From Simmondsia chinensis (taxonomy: Eukaryota > Streptophyta > Magnoliopsida > Caryophyllales > Simmondsiaceae): a DNA stretch of 64,000 bases. This document shows, piece after piece, positions 23,919-33,832 of the stretch. Positions within the stretch are counted from its first letter, which is position 1. Each line of letters starts with the position of its first letter. The stretch covers positions 8,094,492 through 8,158,491 of the forward strand of contig JAGTTD010000013.1 of NCBI GenBank assembly GCA_018398585.1, written 5' to 3'. The position numbers and the translations under genes were made by a program. The notes below the pieces were generated by a model. The model did no database searches, was not told where the DNA came from, and worked only from the letters and a program-made list of their open reading frames with translations.

Positions 23919-24200
23919 TTTTTGGGGAATCGAGGGCGAGTTAGGACCTCGGTTTGGGTCCTTGTTTGATTTTTTTTGTTTACTTCAACTTATTTATGTT
24001 CGTAAGCTTGTTTTTTCTCAAACCAGGGGCGAGTTAGGCCCCGTTCTAGGCTTTGTTCGATTTTTGTTTCATTGTTTACGTTTTTAAGTTTCTGGTTAAG
24101 AAAGATTTTTTTTAAAATTTTTCTAAGAAGCATCTTGGGCCGGGATGTATTTCGGTCCATTATGCTTCGTCTTGTGTTATCTTTATATAGCTTCATGTAT
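23179..24200. other. Gypsy interior, T-rich low-complexity spacer
   Basis: No gene is seen. Poly-T tracts occur at about 23771-23789 and 23911-23924, a (TA)n run at about 23885-23910, and repeated 'ggggcgagttaggcc' words at about 23931-24045. The segment separates the two antisense ORF regions. Confidence 0.6.
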
Positions 24201-24202
24201 TT

Positions 24203-24433
24203 TTGCTTTATTTCTATTATTGTGATTTTACATATTTTGGGTTTTATTTATTGGACCTGTGTGTGATGGAGTTTGTCGTTTGTGGTTGGAGGCAGAGCGC
24301 GCAGGGGGTGAGGGAGCTTCGTTCTACTACCTTGGCACTGCATACTCGTGTCGCGGAGCAAGCCGTTTGCCTTCGGGAGCAAGGGAAGCGCATATCGGAG
24401 CAGGATGCCATCATTTCTCGAGTCCTGGAGTAG
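24203..24433 (+). CDS. Short antisense ORF with a coiled-coil-like segment
   Basis: This is a 76-codon ORF. After a hydrophobic start (YFYYCDFTYFGFYLLDLCV) it has a heptad-like stretch with regularly spaced Leu and Val: VRELRSTTLALHTRV and AVCLREQGKRISEQ. After the stop at 24433 the same frame continues for a further 60 or so codons. It may be a C-terminal piece of the antisense protein that starts at 21677, separated by the low-complexity block. Function is unknown. Confidence 0.3.
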   Translation: MLYFYYCDFTYFGFYLLDLCVMEFVVCGWRQSAQGVRELRSTTLALHTRVAEQAVCLREQGKRISEQDAIISRVLE

Positions 24434-24899
24434 GTTGCTCGTGCGGTTGCTGCCTCGAAGAGTTTTACGACCTTTTGTGTAGGCCCCTTTCTGGCCTTGT
24501 GTGGGCTCACGGCTTTGAGCATCGACGTCTCTCCCGCCTCGAACGGGGCTTACGGCTTCAAGCATCGGCGGTTTTTCCTTTTGTCGCTCCCTTTTGTCTT
24601 ATCGGAGGTGAAGAATAAGCTGTATTGAGTTTTCCGATGAAAAGTAGGTTGTATTAAGTCTTCCCGTGGCAACTTTTTGGAGTTAGTTTTTGAAAGTTCC
24701 GTCCTTGTCTCTGATGTATCTTGTATGTGAAGAGAACAGTTTACCCCGGAAGTATTATGTAATTTGTTGTTATAACGTATATCCACATTTTTGCCTTTCT
24801 TCGCCCTTTTTCTTTATTTTGACCAAGTATGGGAACTTGTCTTGTTTCAAGGAGACGCATTGCCCCGCAGATCGGCAACTTGTTTCGCCCTTCGTGAGC

Positions 24900-25180
24900 T
24901 TGCGTCTTATGTTGAGGCATGAGGGCTCCCAGTTGGCATCGTCGCGCGAGGTTCGCGGGTCGTGTTGTGGCGTGTGGACCTTCGGGTCGCGTTGCCGTGG
25001 GTGACCCTTCGGCTTGCATAGTAGCTATGTGCGGGCCTTTGGCTTGAGTTGCCGTGCGCGCACCTTCGCCTTGCTTTGCAGTGTGTGGGCCCTCATCTTG
25101 CGTTGCAGCGGCATGCGAGTCTTCGGGTCGCGTTGGCACACGTGAGATCCTTGGCTCGAGCTGGCACTTGTGGTCCCTCC
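24900..25180. repeat. Degenerate tandem repeat of about 33-36 bp in the gypsy element
   Basis: Units contain 'ccttcggcttgcgttgccgtg'-like phrases with variation. In the minus frame they translate as repeats of the type ATQAEGPHTAT (11-12 residues each), showing that the period is a multiple of three. Confidence 0.6.
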
Positions 25181-25369
25181 GCCTTGCATTGATTTTCTCT
25201 CACCTTATGGAGGCGTGTGGCTTCATACCTCAACTTCCTGCCTGCCTTGAGTGGGCTCACGGCTTGAGTGTCTTCTCCGCTTCGAGCGGGCTTCTGTTTT
25301 CAAGTATTGTTGCGTTACCTATTGAAGTTGAGTTAGCTTGCCGCGGGCGGATCCGTGGGCTTTAGCCTA

Positions 25370-25570
25370 CCGTAGATGAGTCTACGGACTTATAGTCTTG
25401 GTTTTCCGTGGATAGATCCATGGGTTTGTTATCCTGCCGCAGATGATGCCACGGCCTTACGGTTTTCGTTCACCGCGGACGGATACACGGGTTTGTATTT
25501 TGCCGCAGATGATACCACAGACTTACGTTCTTTGCTCGCCGCGGACAAATCCACGGGTTTATATCCTACC
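25370..25570. repeat. Diverged longer repeats bordering the 28-bp array
   Basis: Units of roughly 58-60 bp recur here, for example 'ccgcagatgatgccacgg' and 'ccgcagatgataccacag'. Each contains halves related to the 28-bp unit that follows. They look like an older higher-order form of the same array. Confidence 0.55.
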
Positions 25571-26071
25571 GCGGATAGACCAACGGGCTTTGTTTGCTGC
25601 AGATAGACCAATAGGCTTAAGTTGTTTGTCCCAGATAGACCAATAGGCTTAAGTTGTTTGCTGCGGATAGACTGACGGGCTTAGTTTGCCGCGGATAGAC
25701 CAACGGGCTTTGTTTTCCGCGGAAAGACCGACGGGCTTTGTTTCATGGATAGACCGACGGGATTTGTTTTCCGCAGATAGATCGACGGGCTTAGTTTGCC
25801 GTGGATAGACCGACGGGCTTCGTTTGCCGCGGATAGACCGACGGCCTTTGTTTGCCACGGATAGACCGACGGCCTTTGTTTGCCGTGGATAGACCGACGG
25901 GATTTGTTTGCCGCAGATAGACCGATGGGCTTAGTTTGTCGCGGATAGACCGACGGGCTTTGTTTGTCGTGGATAGACCGACGGGCTTAGTTTGCCGTGG
26001 ATAGACCGACGGGCTTAGTTTGCCACGGATAGATCGACAGGCTTTGTTTGCGGTGGATAGACTGACAGGCT
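25569..26071. repeat. 28-bp tandem array, about 18 units
   Basis: The consensus unit contains 'gcggatagaccgacgggc' followed by 'tttgtttgcc'. I count 18 units in about 503 bp, a period of 28 bp with hardly any indels. Since 28 is not a multiple of three, a minus-strand frame reads all three phases in turn and repeats every 84 bp. The result is a 28-residue periodic peptide (KPVGLSTAN, KARRSIRGK, SPSVYPRQT). The array lies between the protease and the antisense ORFs of the gypsy element. Confidence 0.9.
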
Positions 26072-26415
26072 TTATATTCCACCAGCCTTGAAAGGACTTA
26101 CGACTTTTCTTCGACCTGCTTCGGAAGGGCGCATTTAATATCCGAGGTACTACTATCTGAGCTAGTTGTGTCATGCCCGCTTCGGAAGAGCACTTATTCT
26201 GCTGTGGGTGAGACCGACGGGCTTTGTTTACCAAGGAAAGACCGACGGGCTTTGCTTTTTATATTCCACCAGCCTTGAAAGGATTTAAGGCTTTTATTCG
26301 ACCCACTTCGGAAGGGTGCATTTAATAATCGAGTTACTACTATCCGAGCTAGTTCTGTTATGCTCGCTTCGGAAGAGCACAATTTTTGCCATGGGCAAGA
26401 CCGGCGGGCTTTACG
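26060..26415. repeat. Two long tandem units of about 180 bp
   Basis: 26071-26235 and 26260-26415 are direct repeats starting with 'tatattccaccagccttgaa', sharing 'cgcttcggaagagcac' and ending in a single 28-bp-type unit (gaccgacgggc). This is a higher-order expansion of the same array region. Confidence 0.7.
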
Positions 26416-26799
26416 CCCACTATAGATGGATCTACAGACTTGCGATCTAAGTTTATGCTTGTCACGGATGGATCCACGGGCTTTTCATCCGGCCAATGTA
26501 CAGAGCCATTCGGGCTTACGAGTTTTGTTTGCCGCGAATAGACCAATGGCCTTTGTTTTTTATATTCTGTCATCCTCGAAAGGACTTACGGCTTAAAGTG
26601 AATCTCGCTAGCCTATCGAAGTGCTTACAGCTTGAGATGAATTCCGCCTGCCTAAGAAAGGCTTATAGCTCGAGAGGAATTTCGCCTGCCTGAGAAGGGC
26701 TTATGGCCCTGATTAGATCCATTATTTTTGCAGGAGATAATTTTTCGCAAGAGGTAAAATGTGCTTTTATTTTGTAAAGGGCGGGATACATCTTTATTC

Positions 26800-28020
26800 T
26801 GGTCATAGCCTTATAGATAGTATTTTTCTGAATTGAGTATATTCCATGTTCGCGGGATCGGGGCTCCGCCCGGCCGTTGCAAGCGGTATTTCCATTTGCT
26901 CAAAGCAATGAAGAAAAAAAGATATTGACTGAGCTTCCTTGATCCACCAAGACCGTCTGGAGGGAGCAGTCACGAATGTCCATGGTGATGACCATGGGAT
27001 CTTTGTGCGGAGTCTTGACGTTTTCAAGGTCTTATTGCATGAAAGTTAAGGGTTGACATCTCCTAACTTTGCCTCCTCCTCTCCCCATAATACCGAGACT
27101 CGTGTCCTCCCGTTTTTGTTTTATGGCTACGATCACATGTCTTGGTGCATGAGGTGCGGTGTCCGGCTCCTCACGGGCGTGTCCGGAAGTTCCGGGCTTG
27201 AGTCTCTTCACGCCCACGAATTTCTGAGATCGCCTTTTTTCTCCAATTCATCTACTCAGCACCGCAGCACCCAACAATTTTTGGTGTCGTGCCCCGGCGC
27301 CTCATGGTACTCACACCACATCTTTCGGTTTATCCCAGCATTTGGGTCTATGTTATCCCAATCTTTTTCTGCGTCGCCCCTCTTCTCCTCCAAGAGTAAC
27401 CTGGGTAGTCTTCTTGGGCCGGGGTTGCATTTCCTCTTTATGCCTCTTGTCATTCTCTCGGCCCTTAAGTTAGGGCCAGGAGCGTACATCTTATACTTTC
27501 TGTGCTCATATCTTGTCGGTTCTACTTTGGTTTCCTATCTTGGCAGTTTATCCTTGGCCATCACGTTCCTGGCAAGGATGTATTTGTTGGCCTTTGTCCA
27601 AAGTTCATCCATGGTTGCGGGGAGGGCTTTTGCAAGGGCTAACTTGAAGTTGCTGTTCCGGAGCCCGTTAACGAAAACGGTGATGGCTGTTTCGTCTGCA
27701 AGGTTCGTGATGTTGATTGTTGCTTTTGAGAGTCGCCGAATGAAACCTCGTAAGGACTCATTCTAGGCTTGTTGTAGCTGCGGTCTTCTTTCTCCTTTGG
27801 ATTGTTGCTGGTTTCGGTGGCTTCCGCGCTCCGTGGAAGCAAGGGACTCGACGATCGTCTCCGGGTTTGGTGGTGCGGGACGCGGCGAAGCCTTGCAGGA
27901 GTTGTCCCGATCGACGAGTTGCATGATGAGTGTAAGGAGCTCGTGGAGCTAGCTATGAGTGACGTATTGATCTACGGACCGCCTCGAGGAGGGGGGAGAT
28001 CCTGCGGTGTTAGTTTGAGG
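26800..28020 (-). pseudogene. Gypsy gag and aspartic protease remnant (Tat lineage)
   Basis: Read downward on the minus strand, gag comes first (about 28000-27150), with FVNGLRNSNFKLALAKALP, DELWTKANKYI and the variant zinc motif CEYHEAPGHDTKNC followed by VDELEKKGDL. Then comes the protease (about 27060-26860), with DPMVITMDIRDC and VLVDQGSSVNIFF. These blocks are typical of Tat-lineage gag and protease. Frameshifts and stops (for example a TAG after the AKDKLPR block near 27537) break the frame. Nothing resembling RT or integrase follows, so the element depended on a partner in trans. Confidence 0.8.
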
Positions 28021-28034
28021 GAAATTTTCCATTT

Positions 28035-28050
28035 CCCACAAACGACGCCA
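28035..28050 (-). other. Primer-binding site, Asp tRNA-like
   Basis: The minus strand reads TGGCGTCGTTTGTGGG two bases after the 5' LTR. It is close to the TGGCGCCGTTG sequence used by elements primed with tRNA-Asp. Confidence 0.7.
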
Positions 28051-28052
28051 AC

Positions 28053-28830
28053 AGTTTTGGTAACAGTAATAGGGGTTCTTTTATGGAGGGCGATAATACA
28101 TGCCCTTTATCTTTATTTAGATTTTTATTAATTATAGATGTTTTTATTACAAAGATTTTTGATGGGGTACAAGAAAAGAACGAAAAATGAGGGGGGTTTT
28201 GCTACTCTCCGAGTCCTTTGTTCGAGTCCCAGGGGAAGGGTCGTGAGAATGCCCAAGAGTGAGGGTGAGTATGAAGGTAGGTGTGTTTGAATGTATTGAT
28301 GGGTATATGTGTGTTTTGTATGGGGGCTAGGGCCCTATTTATAGGGTGGCTACTCTTCGGAGAGCGGGTCTCCGAAGATGTGTTCGATAGGTCTTTGGGG
28401 GTGCGTCTGATGGAAGTCGCATCCAAGGCTTCGGGAGGCTTGCCCGACAAGAGAAGCCGCGTTCGAGGGTTCGGGAGGCATGCCAGACAAGAGCCGTGTT
28501 TGGGGCCTTGGAAGGCGTGTCAGACGAGAGATACGTCCTTCGGAAAAGGTGTTCGGCAAAAGCTGCGTCCGGGACCTTCGGAAGCCGTGTTGGGCGAGAC
28601 TCTTCGGGTTCCGAGTATCGAGTCGTCGTCCATGCGAATCATGGTGCCGTATAGTCGTTGTTGCCCGGCCAACTCCCGAAGGAGGGCATCTCGGGGAGAG
28701 ATGCTACGGTGTTCGGGGCCACGCATCACTCCATCATTGCGGTGCCCGGAGGCCATGTGTCATCCCTTCGTTGCGGTTCATGGGAGGCCACATGTCGATT
28801 TTTCCCGGATGCGATTTTTTGGTCCGAACA
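28053..28830 (-). repeat. 5' LTR of the gypsy element
   Basis: The 778-bp LTR pairs with 20820-21653 and ends GGTCCGAACA at the target duplication. It has clear but limited divergence from its partner, including numerous substitutions and indels. Confidence 0.9.
28335..28344 (-). promoter_or_regulatory. TATA box in the gypsy 5' LTR
   Basis: The minus strand reads CTATAAATAG inside the LTR. The partner LTR has the same block near 21099-21108. Confidence 0.6.
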
Positions 28831-29105
28831 ATTACCAATTTATAACATGCATGTCTTCATAATTTGTTATTAAAAATAGTCATCATTTTGTAAAACATAA
28901 TTAATTATCAAAATTTATGTATTGATAGTTTTTAGGCGCTTGAATGACCACGCACACCAAAATCATATAATATATTAATTTTGTCACATATACATCTATC
29001 AATGGCAAGTACAAAGTGTGTTTAAAAAAAAAAAAAAAATTGGGAAGTACACTATATTAGTTTCTTGGCAATAGCAGTTCGAGAACCCATCATGAAAAAC
29101 CGTAA

Positions 29106-30116
29106 GGTTATGTTTGGAGAATGAAATTAAAGCCAGGAATTGGGGTTGAGGCTGGAATTGGGCCACAGAATTTCAATTCTGTTGTTTAGTTCACCTGCTA
29201 GAATTGGAATTATAATTCCACTGCCTAATTTCATTGAATTGAATTTTAACTGAAAATCATACTTTCCAATTCATTAGGGTGAGGGTAAGGAATTGCAATT
29301 TCATATTAACTCTATTGATCTAAAACCCAAAATGACTTCACTTGATTAATCCAAATCCAAGATGACTCAAAATCTAATGACTTAGACACAACCTAAAATT
29401 TGACCGAAACCTCAAAATCACCCAACTCGAATGACTTGAACTTAAAATAATCAAGATCACCTCAGCTCAAAGTCCAAAGTGACCAAACCCGATTAACCCG
29501 AAACTCAAGATGACTCAAATCTAGAAATAAAACTACTTGACTTGAATGTGATGTAAACAAGCTGAGCCGAAGTGGAAATGACCTGACCAAATTGACCCAA
29601 AATATAATATGACCCATACCCAATATGACCCGACCCATCTCAAACTCAAGCTCAGATGACTAAAAATTTAAAATGATTCAACTCATTTGTCCCAAAACTA
29701 AGATGACTCGAGCTTCAAATGACCCAAATGAACACAAACTGGATCACAACTCGTTTAAATCCCGAATTGACCTAAGCCAATTAACTGAAAATCTGAGGTA
29801 ACTTAAACACTAAATAATCTGACCCGATTTGACTCGAAACTCGAATAACTCAAACTCAAAATGAATCGCCCCGACCATAAGAACTTGAATGCAATGTGAG
29901 CCGCTTCGACCAAAATCTAACCATAGTTGATTTAAAATTCAAAATACTCCAACTCAATTGACCGAAAACCCTTGATGATTCGAATCATTATATAATTATA
30001 ATTCCGACCTCCAATTCCTTCGATGAACCAAACAATAGAATTTCAATTCTATCAGAATTTGAAATTGGAATTGCAATTCCACAGTTCAATTCCAATTTCA
30101 TGTGCCAAACAGAGCC
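29106..30116. mobile_element. TIR element, PIF/Harbinger-like family 3, complete
   Basis: This 1011-bp element is nested in the Copia 16400-31232. TAA flanks both sides (29103-29105 and 30117-30119). Termini are GGTTATGTTTGG on the left and GGCTCTGTTTGGCAC (reverse complement) on the right, extended by 'ggaattggaattg'-like arms of over 100 bp. The interior (about 29330-29990) is a degenerate array of short words such as 'aaaatgactcga' and 'tgacccga'. There is no ORF. The TAA target and TTTGG termini fit Tourist-type MITEs. Confidence 0.78.
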
Positions 30117-30119
30117 TAA

Positions 30120-30719
30120 CTGTTTTTTTTCTTTTTTTTCTAAGTTTCGATTTTCCTTTTTGTTAAATTAACATGATACATCATCATTCGATTCAAAGGC
30201 ACTTCATCGTAGATTCATGATACAAACCATCAAAATAATGCATGATTATAAAATCATGAATTCTTAACTTTTTTTATTTTACATGTAAACTCTATTATAT
30301 GCACATAAAACATCAGTTCACATGAATTTGATGATTTCACAATTTCATTCTAGATCAAATATATAAAATTTCACACAATTTCTTTCCATTAATTGCACGC
30401 AACTCAAAGGAATAAAGGCATTTTTCTATTTTGTGTATCCATGCCCATAATATTGGCATAACAACATTTGATCAGAATTTTTATGTGATTTGAAATCTCT
30501 TGTTCAAATTTTATGATATCAATCTTAGAATTTTATGATTCTTACTTGTATTTGAATTAAAAAAAAATATACCTTAATCTATAGCAATTTATATAAAAGA
30601 AGGATCCAAGAAGACACCTAAATTTCTCTCTTTATCACTTTCTCCAATCTTACAAAGTTCACAATCAAAATACATCAAGAGAAGAAACCATTTTCATGAG
30701 TTAAATTAAATCTTAAGAT
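30120..30719 (-). other. 5' leader of Copia 16400-31232
   Basis: This AT-rich non-coding stretch lies between the nested TIR element and the 5' LTR. No gag motif and no clear PBS were found here; the bases next to the LTR do not match the tRNA-Met consensus. Confidence 0.5.
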
Positions 30720-31232
30720 TGTTACGGAAATATGTAGAGCAGTTACCGAATTCAGTCATCGGTCTCAAGACATATAGCGAACTATTTTCCTTAAAACTTA
30801 TTTCATAGATACCAAAATAGTCTAAGGGATATAATGAAACCCAAAACAAAGTGAGTAAGAGCATAGAGAGGATGGATAATAGAAACATAAAGAATGAAAA
30901 TGATGTTTTTTTCCAACCATCTTGCAAATGCCTTTGGTGGGCTTATATAGAAATTCATGTACCTCTTGGAGGAGACACATCTCTTAAAATAAGGTTTTTG
31001 ACAAGGGACACAACCCTTTAAAACATATTTAATTAATTTTCCAAAAGTCACAAATACACCGCACAAAGTAACAATTATGACTGCCTCGTGTGTCAACACA
31101 CAAACCCGGCCTCTAGGTTGTGTAAGTCTGTGTGTCGACACACACTTAACATATGTCAGACACACGCCATATTTAAACCAAAATATATTAACTATATATC
31201 AAAAAATACTTTATTTTAAAAATACACCGCCA
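30720..31232 (-). repeat. 5' LTR of Copia 16400-31232
   Basis: The 513-bp LTR begins TGTTACGG and is colinear with 16400-16947. It has an internal deletion of about 30 bp near 31100 relative to the partner. Confidence 0.88.
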
Positions 31233-31237
31233 GCTTG

Positions 31238-31491
31238 ATCTTTGCAAATTTATACGAATCAAGCCACTGCAAGTAGTCAGTGGACTTGAAGCATTTTATC
31301 TCATATTGCAATTCTGTGTAAGACCAAATGTAGTATGAATGGGAAAAAAAAAAAGTTCAATTTTTTTTGATAATTAGAGATATAACTATTAGATAAAACC
31401 AACGTAATTACCGATGCAGAGCCAGCTAAAGCCCACAAGAGCGGGTAAAAACATAGTAATAAAACCTTAAAACACCTAAACATCTACCACT
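31238..31491. other. Upstream region of the RRM ORF
   Basis: This 254-bp stretch between the Copia target site and the ORF probably holds the 5' leader. No convincing TATA box is seen. The Copia insertion therefore sits about 250 bp upstream of the first ATG and replaced or separated the distal promoter. Confidence 0.4.
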
Positions 31492-32340
31492 ATGCCACTC
31501 CGCCTCCCCTCTCTCCTAACCAACAACAAACTACCATCATCGCTACCGCCACCGGCTCCCCGCACTAGACTCCCATCATCGCCAACGCCTCCCACCATCT
31601 CTCCACTTAAATACCTCTTCATCCAAAAATTTCGTTTTCTCCCTCCTCCTACCACCACCAACAGACCCACCAGGAGACCAATGCCAATACCCCGAGAAAC
31701 GGTGTCCATATTCTTTGACGGCTTACCTGAGAGAACAACAAACTCCTGGCTCAAGTATGTCTTCCATAATTTCAGGTCAGTTTATGAAGTTTTTGTTCCT
31801 GCTAAGAGGAGGATGAGGTCTAGATGCTCGTATGGTTTTGTCCGATTTCATAATCTGAGGGAAGCTGCTAGAGCAATTTCAGCTATGAATGGTAGATGGG
31901 TGGTGGAAACCAAGCTTAGGATTGAATGGGCTAACCCAACAAGAAGATCAACTGAGCCATCAGCCCGAAGCCAGCATTGTTCAAGGGTCTTTCAGCAGAA
32001 CAGAGTTACCGGCTGTTTACATGATCAGAATGTGACCCCTCCTACTCAGACCAAAGACTATGTAGGTTCTGACACTCGAAGGATTGTGGTTTCAAACACC
32101 AACAAGAATGTGGAGGAGTGGCTTCAGCGGTCTATTATTGCGCACACATCGGGTGAGGTGAGTCTGGATAGTATTCTCACCTTTATCGCAGAGAACGACC
32201 TCCACGGTTTAACCCGTAAAGGGTTAAGCACCAACACTTTCGTCCTGGTTTGTGATTCCGCTGAGACTGTGGAGTCCTACCGCAACACTTTCGCCTCGTT
32301 TGATATGTGGGAAGTAGACGAGGGAAATTCTAATTCATGA
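31492..32340 (+). CDS. Intronless RRM-domain RNA-binding protein, 282 aa
   Basis: This is a single uninterrupted frame. Residues 1-68 are rich in Pro, Ser and Thr. An RNA recognition motif occupies about 71-147, with RNP2 as IFFDGL (73-78) and RNP1 as CSYGFVRF (112-119). The C-terminal half (about 190-275) has no motif I recognise. A second Met at residue 64 (31681) sits just before the RRM and may be the true start. It would bind RNA through the RRM; target and pathway cannot be told. The plain layout and lack of introns resemble RRM proteins related to ORF1 of some plant LINEs, so it could be a domesticated or stranded LINE ORF1, or a retrocopy. Its 3' flank begins with a MITE 13 bp after the stop. 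Confidence 0.7.
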   Translation: MPLRLPSLLTNNKLPSSLPPPAPRTRLPSSPTPPTISPLKYLFIQKFRFLPPPTTTNRPTRRPMPIPRETVSIFFDGLPERTTNSWLKYVFHNFRSVYEVFVPAKRRMRSRCSYGFVRFHNLREAARAISAMNGRWVVETKLRIEWANPTRRSTEPSARSQHCSRVFQQNRVTGCLHDQNVTPPTQTKDYVGSDTRRIVVSNTNKNVEEWLQRSIIAHTSGEVSLDSILTFIAENDLHGLTRKGLSTNTFVLVCDSAETVESYRNTFASFDMWEVDEGNSNS

Positions 32341-32353
32341 AAGGTGTTATTTT

Positions 32354-33217
32354 GGGTCTTATTTGGTATGTAGGAAGTAAGGTAGATGTGTGAAGTTGGA
32401 ATTACTAAGTAAGTTTTAATTGTTTCAAAATGGGGGAAGTAACTTACCTAGTCCTCTAGGTAAGTTCTACTTCCCTCGTTTTCGACTAGCTTTTCTTTTT
32501 CCTATCTTGGCAACCAAACATGTTTTACCTATTTTCTAGGAAGCTGACAAAGGAATTGAGTTCCCAAAAAATACAACTTTGTGCAAGGAATTCAATTCAT
32601 GTGACAACTATCACAAACCTAAATTCGTGACTTGGATAATTTTGGGAGAAAGAACGAGAGAGAGAAAGAGAGTAGAGATTGAGAAGAGAAGTAGAGAGAT
32701 TCGAAGAGGATTAAGGGAAGAGAGTTAGAAGAAGAGGAGAAGTTAGAAGTAGAAGGGGAGAGGCTGGAGAAAATAAGAGAAGTTTGAAGAAGGGAAGGAT
32801 AAATTTAGAGTTAGAAGGGGGAGAGGGGGATCGGTTAGACGAGAGAAAGAGGAAGAGAGAAGTTTAATTTTTCATTTCAATTCTTGATGCCCCAAAATAC
32901 AATGGTTACAAGTGTTTAAATAGAATTTGGAGGGAAGACAACTAGCCACCCTATGTCCCTAGACCCCTACTATTTAGCCCCATTTAATTAATACTAATAC
33001 ATCATTACAATTTAAACAAAAACCTTTTGCCTCCCATTCACCCTAACCGGCCCCCTCTCTCAATTCAAATTCAAAAATTCAAAAATTTGAACTGATTAGT
33101 TTTATAATTTTTACATTACATAACCGATACAAATAATAATAAAAGCGAAAAATAGCTGTTTGGTTCCTTGGCTCGTGAGAGTCACGGCTAGGGTCGTGAC
33201 AACAACCAAACGAGGCC
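32354..33217. mobile_element. MITE family 1, split by a solo LTR
   Basis: The left part (32354-32608) and right part (33202-33217) join to give an element like 972-1305 and 36458-36764. The right terminus reads CCAAACGAGGCC, complementary to the left GGGTCTTATTTGG. TTT lies on both sides. The solo LTR 32609-33201 separates the two parts. Confidence 0.65.
32609..33201 (-). mobile_element. Solo LTR, 593 bp
   Basis: It is flanked by a perfect 5-bp duplication ACAAC (32604-32608 and 33202-33206). On the minus strand it starts TGTCACGACC and ends with GGTTTGTGATA, an inverted repeat with a changed last bases pair. The start TGTCACGACC is common in gypsy LTRs. A purine-rich tract of about 220 bp occupies 32648-32870. 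No internal element sequence remains, so it arose by recombination between two LTRs. Confidence 0.75.
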
Positions 33218-33706
33218 TTTGATTTCATAAAATAGTCTCCCTTAACTTTACAATTGAACACAATATGTCCCTTGCACTTTTAGTTTTATAAAATAGTTTC
33301 TTGAACTTTGAAATGAAATACAATATACCTCCTACACTTTCAATTTTAAAAAAATCCCTTAAACTTTATTATTACCCACAAGTTACAGCACACCCCTCGA
33401 ACATTGTTACTAAACATAACACAACCTTTAGACATTAGTAAATTTGAAATTAAAAAAAAAATGTACAAACTAAAAATTTTTGAAACAAATTATGGAGAAA
33501 TTATTTTTAAATAATTTATTTTCAAATTTTTTTTATTTCATATAATTTTTTTAGTTTTAAATTTATTAATCTAATATTAATTTTTTTTTTAAAAATTATT
33601 ATATTTTACTTTATAGTATTTTAATAGAAATTTTTTAAAAAATTATTATCTTTTAAAGTATAATGTTCTTATTATAATTAATTAAAATAATTACTTCGAA
33701 TAAATT

Positions 33707-33832
33707 AGGTTGGAAGTCCTCGGAAACAGCCTCCCTTTTGAGCAACCCCTAGAAGGGGGAAGGCTGCGTATATCTACCCTCCCCAGACCCTGCTTTTCCG
33801 GGAGCCCTTGAGGCACTGGGTTGTTGTTGTTG
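33707..33832 (+). mobile_element. Short retroposon with RTE/SINE 3' end
   Basis: About 126 bp are homologous to the last 140 bp of the RTE LINE at 38245-41083 and to 57613-57739. They share 'cctcggaaacagcctccct', 'aaggctgcgtatatctacc', 'cgggagcccttg' and a (TTG)n tail. It may be a 5'-truncated RTE copy or an Au-like SINE that shares its tail with RTE. Possible flanking duplications are blurred. Confidence 0.75.

Larger units (their letters stand above)
20820..28830 (-). mobile_element. Non-autonomous Ty3/gypsy (Tat-type) LTR retrotransposon
   Basis: This is an 8011-bp minus-strand element with LTRs 20820-21653 and 28053-28830 and a perfect 5-bp target duplication ATTAC (20815-20819 and 28831-28835). 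A PBS related to tRNA-Asp lies at 28035-28050 and a PPT follows 21653. It encodes gag and protease remnants only; no RT, RNase H or integrase is visible in the 5 kb that remain. Instead it has antisense ORFs, poly-T tracts and tandem arrays. It is much more GC-rich than its surroundings. The gag and protease motifs and the Asp PBS point to the Tat lineage. Confidence 0.9.
16400..31232 (-). mobile_element. Copia LTR retrotransposon hosting two nested elements
   Basis: This is a minus-strand element with LTRs 16400-16947 and 30720-31232, starting TGTTA and ending TAACA (one base changed in the right copy). A perfect 5-bp target duplication GCTTG lies at 16395-16399 and 31233-31237. The PPT (atcccccacc on +) follows the left LTR. 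Inside, a gypsy element (20820-28830) and a TIR element (29106-30116) are nested; without them the element is about 5.8 kb. RNase H and RT remnants are readable near its 3' end. The expected tRNA-Met PBS is not seen next to 30720. Confidence 0.88.

Noticed and set aside
23857..24087. Membrane-protein-like ORF
   Set aside because: Hydrophobic residues come from poly-T and (TA)n tracts in the gypsy spacer.
24741..25139. 132-codon minus ORF rich in His, Thr and Pro
   Set aside because: It is the translation of a degenerate 33-36 bp tandem repeat and has no family motif.
25569..26071. Regular 28-bp repeats as a possible CRISPR array
   Set aside because: Units are adjacent without variable spacers, diverge like a minisatellite, lie inside a plant gypsy element and have no cas genes nearby.
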